A stretch of DNA of 64,000 nt from positions 5,298,088 through 5,362,087 of the forward strand of contig CM037593.1 of the NCBI GenBank assembly GCA_021018995.1, read 5' to 3'. Source of the stretch: Chloranthus sessilifolius (lineage: Eukaryota > Streptophyta > Magnoliopsida > Chloranthales > Chloranthaceae). The notes under the pieces are model-generated. The model was not told the origin of the DNA, searched no databases, and saw only the letters and a program-made list of their open reading frames with translations. How positions within the stretch are numbered: position 1 is the first letter of the stretch; every line of letters starts with the position of its first letter. Positions 57,552-64,000 of this stretch are shown piece after piece. The translations under genes and the position numbers were made by a program.

Positions 57552-57820
57552 CTCTCTTTATTTGATGTGTCAGAGAAGAGGTAGCACCCCAAAAATTTGG
57601 TTTATAATTTCCTTGAACTTTGACCACATTTTTAACAGTGAAAAAGTTATAGTTGAATGAAAACTAATTAATCTTGCCTAAATTGTCATAACTCCTAATG
57701 CTAGTGATGGCCACCACATGATAACCAACTGACAGTTGGACACATAGTTAACAAAAGATTTCCTCCATTTGACTAAAACAAAATCTATAATGTTCATCCT
57801 CTTATTAAAAGATTTCCTCC
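55789..57820. other. Intergenic, repeat fragments only
   Basis: 55960-56165 is a decayed foldback fragment (TAATAGATCTTGAGATCATGG). 56215-56345 resembles a hAT-type edge rich in GGTCAGG/CTGACC. 57514-57546 is an (AT)n run. 57760-57820 has a short direct duplication, AAAAGATTTCCTCCATTT. No gene. Confidence 0.5.
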
Positions 57821-58590
57821 ATTTTACGGTTGGATGAATGCCACCTATCCTAATCTCTCATCATTCATTATTCACTAAGAACTCTATATACATATAGGTA
57901 AGAGTAGGGCTAGCCCTAAGATTTTAGGGGCCTAAGGCGAGTTCTTAAAATGGGGCCCTTCTCTGATATTACTTTGGAAAAAAAAATTTGCAACAACTAT
58001 TTTTTGACAAATAAAATAATACTCATATTCCTAATTAAATTAGATATATCTCCATATTTCATTCAACTACGTATAATTTTAAAATATAACTAACAATATA
58101 ATAAAGGTATATATTAAAAAAAAATGTAATACAAAAAGAGTAAAGCTAAATAATAGAACGTACCCGATGGATCGAGTAACCCAAACAATAACTTTTTGGC
58201 ATCTTCAAACTTGTTCATCTGCACTCGAAAAGAAAAAAAAATAAGGTCTTATGTTTTAGAAAAATATAAACATAAATGTAAAAATACTATTTATATTATA
58301 TAATTACCTAAAATAATTCATTTAAATGACCTATCAATTTTGATCTACTAGTTGAACTTAATTTCGTGTTCAACCAGATTTCCAACCATTGGATGAAAGA
58401 GAATCATGACTTAAGTCAAGATTCTCTTCTATGAACTAGTTGGACCGAACCATTGCCCTATGTGGGTCACGGTATCTTTGGGTCACTTTTTTTTGACATG
58501 TGTGTCACCTGACTGTTCGATGATATGCCCATAAAACTATCTTCGTCATTTAATTTAATGTCGTTAATGATTAATGAGGCTTATCTATTC

Positions 58591-58988
58591 AAGGGTACGT
58601 TTAAATACGCACACCGAATCTTGAAATGCGCCAACCCCAAAAATTACTGATTGCTTTAAATCATACAATCATATGATGGAGATCGTGTTTCACTCAAATC
58701 ATCCACACAAGGGATCTTGAGGCCATGAATGTGTCATCTGACAATTAGTTTTTTATTTCACATGTCATAGATCCTAAGCACACATCACACTCAAACATGA
58801 CTTTAGGGCCACATTTTTTACATCTTTGACTTGTGGCATAAAAAGCTACCCGTCTAATGATAAGTTCATTGCCTGAAGATTCCTTGTGTTGAAGATTGGA
58901 GTGAAATACGATCTCCATTGCAGGATTTAAAGCAATCAATAGCATTGGCATATTTTAAGATTCGGTAGGTGTATTTAAAGGTATCCTT
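58591..58988. mobile_element. Foldback MITE nested in the hAT-like element
   Basis: Inverted arms AAGGGTACGTTTAAATACGC and GTGTATTTAAAGGTATCCTT, with GATCTTGAGGCCATGAATG centrally. It belongs to the 28820 family. No clear duplication. Confidence 0.65.
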
Positions 58989-59028
58989 TATTAAATTGGT
59001 AGGGGTTGGTAGCAGGCAAGTTTTAGGG

Positions 59029-59391
59029 CTTGTGTTACTCTCACAAATGTGTTATAGCCACCTCACTTAAACAAAGGAAAAATCTGTTGATTTTTTTAAA
59101 TTAGCCGATGAAGATTGTTTTACACCCCAACTTTCCACAAAACAGTCAGATGTCAAACATCCCAAAAAGTGAACATGAACCACTTACCGTTAAACGCAGT
59201 TAACATTCACTTAATGTGTACAACGTGGAATCAAAATTTGACGGTTTGATAGTAGGTCCAAGATCTCAAGATCTACTATGTGGAGGATGAAAATCGATCT
59301 CCATTGTCAGATTTGAAGCAATCAACGATTTTTTCCTTTGTTAAAGTGAGGTGACAGTGACATGAAGTTGTGTGGTAGTAGCATCAGCCTT
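59029..59391. mobile_element. Foldback MITE of the 45264 type, nested
   Basis: ATAGCCACCTCACTTAAAC with AAGGAAAAATC on the left, and GATTTTTTCCTTTG with AAAGTGAGGTGACAG on the right, are inverted partners. It has the same layout as 45264-45694. Confidence 0.65.
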
Positions 59392-59804
59392 TTTAATTAT
59401 TTATGAATTAAATAAGTACTCAACCCTCCCTGTAATGCAAAATGCAAATATGTAGTTTGGGTTTCAAATCGCCATGCATATAAGGGGCCTTCCACTGCCA
59501 CACCCCCTTAACTTAAAAAATCAAAATTACTAAATAAGATAAAAATTAAATTAATATTTAATTAAATACATTCAATCATCAAGATTTAAGAGAGAGAAAG
59601 AAATAAAATCAAAGAAACTAAGAGAGAGAAAAAAAAAACACTTCAAAATCATAAAAACTTTAATTTCGGATTGGCTGATGAAAGAGAAGAAGAATGCGAG
59701 GTAGGGCCAGGATGTCGAATCGATGTTCACTCCAGATGTTAGCAGCCAATGGTGGGTGGGGCCGCGGTGGTGGTGTGGAGCTGAGAGAGAGAGAGAGAGA
59801 GAGA

Positions 59805-59970
59805 CCAAACCAAACTACATTCGGTTCAGTTTCGGCTTGGGGAGGCTTAGAACCGAAACCAAACCAAACTTTTCGGTTTTCTTTTTTTCAAACCAAACCC
59901 AAATCGGACCAAACCCGGCGGTTCGGTTCGGTTGGTTTGGTTGGTTCAGTCCAAAAAATGCACAGCCCCA
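59805..59970. mobile_element. Partial CGGTT-rich hAT-like MITE
   Basis: Matches the right half of 52431-52940 (ATTCGGTTCAGTTTCGGC to CCAAAAAATGCACAGCCC). The left half is missing. A (GA)n run lies just before it. Confidence 0.7.
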
Positions 59971-60219
59971 GGGGGTGGGTGTTTATTTTTTTCGTTTAAA
60001 GGCTTAAAACTTAAGTGGCCCCACCCGATTCCGTCAAGCCCAACGGCCCAACCTTAATTTGCATTGTGAGGGGGCCATGTCAATTGAATATGGGGCCCCT
60101 TTAAAAATATTTTCAAAAAAAAAAATTACTTAAAAAAATCGCTATTCCAGGTTTGAGGCACCTAAATTTTGGGGGCCCGAGGCAGCCGCCTCTATGGCCT
60201 TGGTCCAGGGCCGGTAGTG

Positions 60220-60656
60220 GGTAAGAGACTTATTTACAAGATAAAAGCATTGTTTCCTCTTATTAGAAAAAAAAAAAAAAAAAAATCAAAAAAAAAAAAG
60301 CTTTGCGACAGAGCCGAGCTAGCTCGACAACTCAGCCCGAAAATTAGAGTTTTTGCTCTCTTAAGCTTGACTCGAGAGCCAAAGCCGAGTTTTTTATTTA
60401 TAACTCGGTTGAAGTAGAGCCGAGCTAGAACTGAGCTTGTAAAGCTAAATTCGGCTCGACCCGACTCAACTTGATTAATAGTATATAATACTTTTATATA
60501 TAATAAACTAATATATATTTTTTTAATTTATCTTTTACTTTTTCCCCTTATAATCAGATTTATCTAATTATTATTTTAGGATTAATATATAATCCTTATA
60601 ATCGTCTATTGAAGTTTGTCTCTCTCCTTATACAAATTAAAACTTGAGCTAGAACT
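60220..60656. repeat. Duplicated unit, copy 1 (right part)
   Basis: Together with 57820-57904 it equals 63500-64000 in the same direction. It contains many GAGCCGAGCTAG/CTCGGCTC words that can pair with each other. The second copy runs off the window. Confidence 0.75.
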
Positions 60657-60691
60657 GACCGAAGCTCGGGCTCAGCCTAGCTCGATTGTAG

Positions 60692-60833
60692 CCAAAGATC
60701 AAAATTTCAGCCAAAAACCAAAATTTTGACTGAAATTTTGGGTCTCATATAAATTTGGACCGAAATTTCTGCTGAAATTTTGATCATTGGTTGCAGCCCT
60801 ATATAAAATTTCAGTTGAAATTTTGATCATTGG
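60692..60833. mobile_element. MITE of the CAAGGATC family, with duplicated right end
   Basis: Left AAAGATCAAAATTTCAG; right GAAATTTTGATCATTGG at 60774-60790 and again at 60817-60833, each followed by TTGCAGCCCTATATA. The left flank TTGTAGCC resembles the right flank TTGCAGCC. Confidence 0.6.
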
Positions 60834-61399
60834 TTGCAGCCCTATATATAGTTTAGTTGTTTTCCAAATTATCTTTAAATTCACTTAGGCTGCGTTTGGG
60901 AACGTGGATTTGAATTTCGAGATTTGGATTTGGATCTCCTAAATCCAAATCCACCGTTTAGTTCCACATTTTTGGGTTTGGATTTGGATTTGATAAATCC
61001 ACTAAACTTTAGAAACCCATGTTTGTATGTAAAAAAGTTGATTTGTACATAACACCTCGTAAGTGTCATTTGAAAATCCAAATTTTACACCATCATATAA
61101 TTGGATATAATTTGTGAATAAAAAGTTGTTATCCAGTACATCATAGGTATGGTTCGTTCTGATACTCGATCCGCCTAAGCCGAGTATTTTTAACTTTGAC
61201 CGAGCTGGTTGGATTGAGCATGAGGCATCCCAAGCAAGGGTCAAAGGTTGACTTTAAGGTCAAACTTTGATTTTTAATTAAAATTTTACTTTTCATCAAA
61301 TTGACTTTTATAATTTGATAGCGAAAAAATGATACGTCCATGTTGATCTATAATGTGATACTAGAATCTCAATTTTATTAGTCAATAGTTTGAACTTTA

Positions 61400-61903
61400 G
61401 TCAAACTTTGACTTTTGGTCAAATGTTGACTTTTACACAAAATTTATTTTTACTCAAACTCAAAACATGCTTATAAAAAGAGTCTACTACATAAATTTAT
61501 ACCGTATCAGTGCAATTTTTCCTTGGTCAAAGTTTGACTTCTTGTCAAAGTTCAATTTTTTATAAAAAGTTATAAATTTTAATTAGTGGATTACTATAAT
61601 TAAAAATATCTGTCATTGTTTAATTTGTAACTTTAAAATACATTGCCTCATTTTTAGTGGTCAAACTTTGACTTTTGTGCAAAATTTATTTGTAGTCAAA
61701 TTCGAAATATGCTTGTAGATAGAGTCTACTACTATATAAATTTATATCGTATTAGTGCAATTTTTCCTTAGTCAAATTTTGACTTTTATCAAAGTTCGAT
61801 TTTCTATAAAAAGCTATAAATTGTAATTAGTGGAATACTATAATTAAAAATATCTATCACTGTTTTATTTGTAACTTTAAAATACATTGTCTAATTTTCA
61901 TTG
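61400..61903. repeat. Tandem repeat of about 250 bp, two units and a partial third
   Basis: Each unit starts near GTCAAACTTTGACTTTT and contains AAAATACATTG and AGTGCAATTTTTCCTT. Units are about 61400-61658 and 61659-61903, with a third start at 61904. The TTGAC word recurs often. Confidence 0.75.
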
Positions 61904-62221
61904 GTCAAAGTTTGACTTTTATTCAAATTTAGACTTCAATCAAAATTTGAGAAGTTTATCTTGACAGTAGATAATACTTATTACTATGTTATTTGTATTT
62001 TGATATTATAAATTTTATCTGTGATCAAAGTTTGATATTTTGTAAAACTTTGACTTTATAACATAATTTTTATTCCACCTATGTAATTACACTTTCATGT
62101 TATCAAACAAGAGAAATTAATTTTCAATAAAAAGAAAATTGACCCTAAGCTAAAAAATTGAAAAAATAAAAATAAAAAAAATATTCCAAAAAATCTGAAA
62201 ACAGATCAATTTTGTTTTGTT

Positions 62222-62350
62222 TTAGGGGGTGGGGAGTTCAGCTAACCGAACTCAAAACATTTCAGTTATGGTTTGATTTTCGGTGAACCGAGACTGAAAC
62301 CGAAATTTTCAGTTTCAATTTTGGTTTGGCTCACCGAACTCTCACCCCTA
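62222..62350. mobile_element. Small inverted-repeat element
   Basis: TAGGGGGTGGGGAGTTCAG against the complement of CTCACCCCTA at the right, with CAGCTAACCGAA/GGCTCACCGAA inside the ends. It resembles a shortened CGGTT-rich hAT-like MITE. No duplication is visible. Confidence 0.5.
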
Positions 62351-62575
62351 CATAGAATGAAAGAAACCAATAAAATATAAATTATTTTATAAAAAAAGTT
62401 TAGCCAAATAAAGTATCTATAAATCCTTAGACCAAATCTTAATGCAATGCTAAAACATCCAAACAAGAGATTTACAAATCCAAATATTTCAAATTTTGAA
62501 TTTGAAATGCTTAGATTTGAAATACTTGGATTTGAAATTTTCAAATGCAAATACTTACTCCCAAACACAGCCTTA

Positions 62576-63499
62576 TCGATATCTTTGAATTCATGACTTT
62601 GAATTACGGTCAATAGCATCAATAGACAACATACATGAAATTGATTCAGATGCTTTATTCGTTACTAGCTTTATTTATAGGCATAGATAATATAGTCAAC
62701 ATGTTTTAAATCTTCCCTAAAACATATTTTTTGGCATGTTACACTTCAATATGTAATCTATCAGGCATCATCATATCATTAATGGTGTAAGATCATTTAA
62801 AAACATTCGACATAGCACATGATCCCCAAAATACAATCATTTTTAATTAACTAGCCACGTGGTACATGGTTTTAAAAAAATTGATTTTATGACAATTTTT
62901 GCCTTAATTTTATGCCTCATAGATAAGGTAATGCCTAACTAGGTCGGTGTATTGACTTTGAACACCTTTAATCATATTTTTAGCGATAGATGGGTATTCA
63001 TTTGTGCTAAAAAGAATTTAGGACAACACTAAAGAGGGGACAAATTTTATGCTGACAAAGTCCAGAGGTCTGATGTCGCAAAAACTTACTGTTTCTCATT
63101 ATGTTAAGGTTCATTGTGTGAAAGATCTGGGTGAAAGACGATCTCCATCGTCTGATTTTAAACAATCAATCGGTTACAATGGGTCGCACACGTTAACTCT
63201 TTCAGAAATCCTGTTGAATGTGTGTCATGTTAAATGAAAAATTGTCCGTCTGATGATAAACCCATGATTCCAAGATCCATTTGATTCAAAGCAATTAGTA
63301 GGTTATACAAAAATTATATATATATATATATATATGCTTTACACAGTATGTTATACTGTAAAGCAGTTAAAGTTTTATGCTTATTTCCTTCGTCATGTAG
63401 AGTACGTGTCATGTAAAGTACTGTAAAAGATTATAGAGGGTAAAAAGAGACAATTTTAGATGAATGCAGGATCCAAATTAGTGTCAAAGCTTCTAGAAT
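62576..63499. other. Intergenic, one foldback fragment
   Basis: 63100-63300 has foldback-family words (AAGACGATCTCCATCGTCTG; CCATGATTCCAAGATCC). 63316-63334 is an (AT)n run. No gene. Confidence 0.5.
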
Positions 63500-64000
63500 A
63501 TTTTACGGTTGGATGAATGCCACCTATCCTAATCTCTCATCATTGAGTATACTCTTAATAACTCTATATATAGGTAAGAGACTTATTTACAAGAAAAAAG
63601 CATTGTTACCTCTTATTCGAAAAAAAAAAAAAATTAGCTCCGAAACAGAGCCGAGCTGACTCGACAATTCCGCTTAAAAATTAGAGTTTTTGCTCTTTTA
63701 AGCTTAACTCAAGAACCAAAGCTGAGTTTTTTATTTATAACTCGGTTGAAATAGAGCCGAGCTAGAGCTGAGTTTGTAAAGCTCAGTTCGGCTCGACCCG
63801 ACTCAACTTGATTAATAGTATATAATACTTTTATATATAATAAAGCGATATATATAATTTTAATTTATCTTTTACTTTTTCCCCTTATAATAAGATTTAT
63901 CTAATTGTTATTTTAGGATAAATATACAATCCTTATAATTGTCTATTGAAGTTTCTCTCTCCTTATGTAAATTAAAACTTGAGCTAGAGTTGACCCAAGC
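63500..64000. repeat. Duplicated unit, copy 2 (uninterrupted)
   Basis: TTTTACGGTTGGATGAATGC to the window end matches 57820-57904 joined to 60228-60656. It shows the state of the site before the hAT-like element entered copy 1. Confidence 0.8.

Larger units (their letters stand above)
57905..60219. mobile_element. Non-autonomous hAT-like element, 2.3 kb
   Basis: Flanked by GGTAAGAG at 57897-57904 and 60220-60227. The left end is TAGGGCTAGCCCTAAGAT with a TTTTAGGGGCCTAAGG extension; the right end in reverse complement reads CACTACCGGCCCTGG, then GCCTCGGGCCCCCAAAATTT. This style of GGGGCC-rich edge and an 8-bp duplication fit hAT elements. The uninterrupted site exists at 63500-63640, which confirms the boundaries. 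No transposase is seen. Other elements lie nested at 58591-58988, 59029-59391 and 59805-59970. Confidence 0.8.
60888..62572. mobile_element. PIF/Harbinger-like non-autonomous element, 1.7 kb
   Basis: Ends GGCTGCGTTTGGGAACG and, in reverse complement, GGCTGTGTTTGGGAGTA. The 3-bp TTA is at 60885-60887 and 62573-62575, the duplication typical of this superfamily. Both ends continue into ATTTGGATTTGG-type words. The interior is a tandem array (61400-61903) and a small nested inverted-repeat element (62222-62350). No transposase. Confidence 0.75.

Noticed and set aside
59694-60007. Two overlapping frames of about 100 residues with GRGGG and PNQT repeats
   Set aside because: They translate a CGGTT-rich MITE fragment and a GA microsatellite in different frames.

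Overview
This window is nuclear DNA of a flowering plant. The evidence is spliced plant genes, chromoviral Ty3/Gypsy and Copia elements primed by initiator-Met tRNA, plant L1 and RTE LINEs, and many hAT-like, Mutator-like and PIF-like miniature elements. I cannot name the species. Most of the sequence is transposon-derived and AT-rich. The long TE-filled introns suggest a fairly large genome.

1-23 kb is a nest of retroelements. A partial non-autonomous LTR element (1-2493, + strand) sits in an old L1 LINE (2494-7668, minus), which is itself split by a second L1 (4351-7013). A complete relative of the first element (8261-11773, minus) has inserted in the terminal repeat of a MITE-like element. 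Both LTR elements carry only gag fused to what looks like the C-terminal end of integrase plus a chromodomain. Next comes a deleted Gypsy chromovirus (12714-23001, minus) that keeps gag, protease, the integrase tail and the chromodomain. It holds an L1 tail (15212-15926), a 386-bp insertion in one LTR, and a 4.1-kb L1 (18047-22121) in the other.

23-33 kb holds an L1 tail, an RTE-type LINE split by a solo LTR and a MITE, diverged direct repeats, and foldback elements. The first coding exon of a PEX1-like peroxisome biogenesis gene lies at 28303-28497 (minus), with no further exon recognised in the window. 33-42 kb holds a lone first exon of a GDSL esterase (CPRD49 type), a hAT-like MITE, and a Mutator-like foldback element split by a 2.7-kb solo LTR.

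42.2-54.4 kb is the one gene that can be followed from start to stop: a JASON-like gene on the minus strand with seven coding exons, including a likely 25-nt microexon. Its introns contain five copies of one small hAT-like MITE family, a foldback element, Copia remnants, a solo LTR and a 510-bp hAT-like MITE.

54.4-64 kb is intergenic: a tandem duplication, foldback elements, a 2.3-kb hAT-like element whose empty site is present elsewhere in the window, and a 1.7-kb PIF/Harbinger-like element. No rRNA, tRNA or CRISPR was seen. All positions were read by eye, so splice sites and element ends may be off by a few bases.
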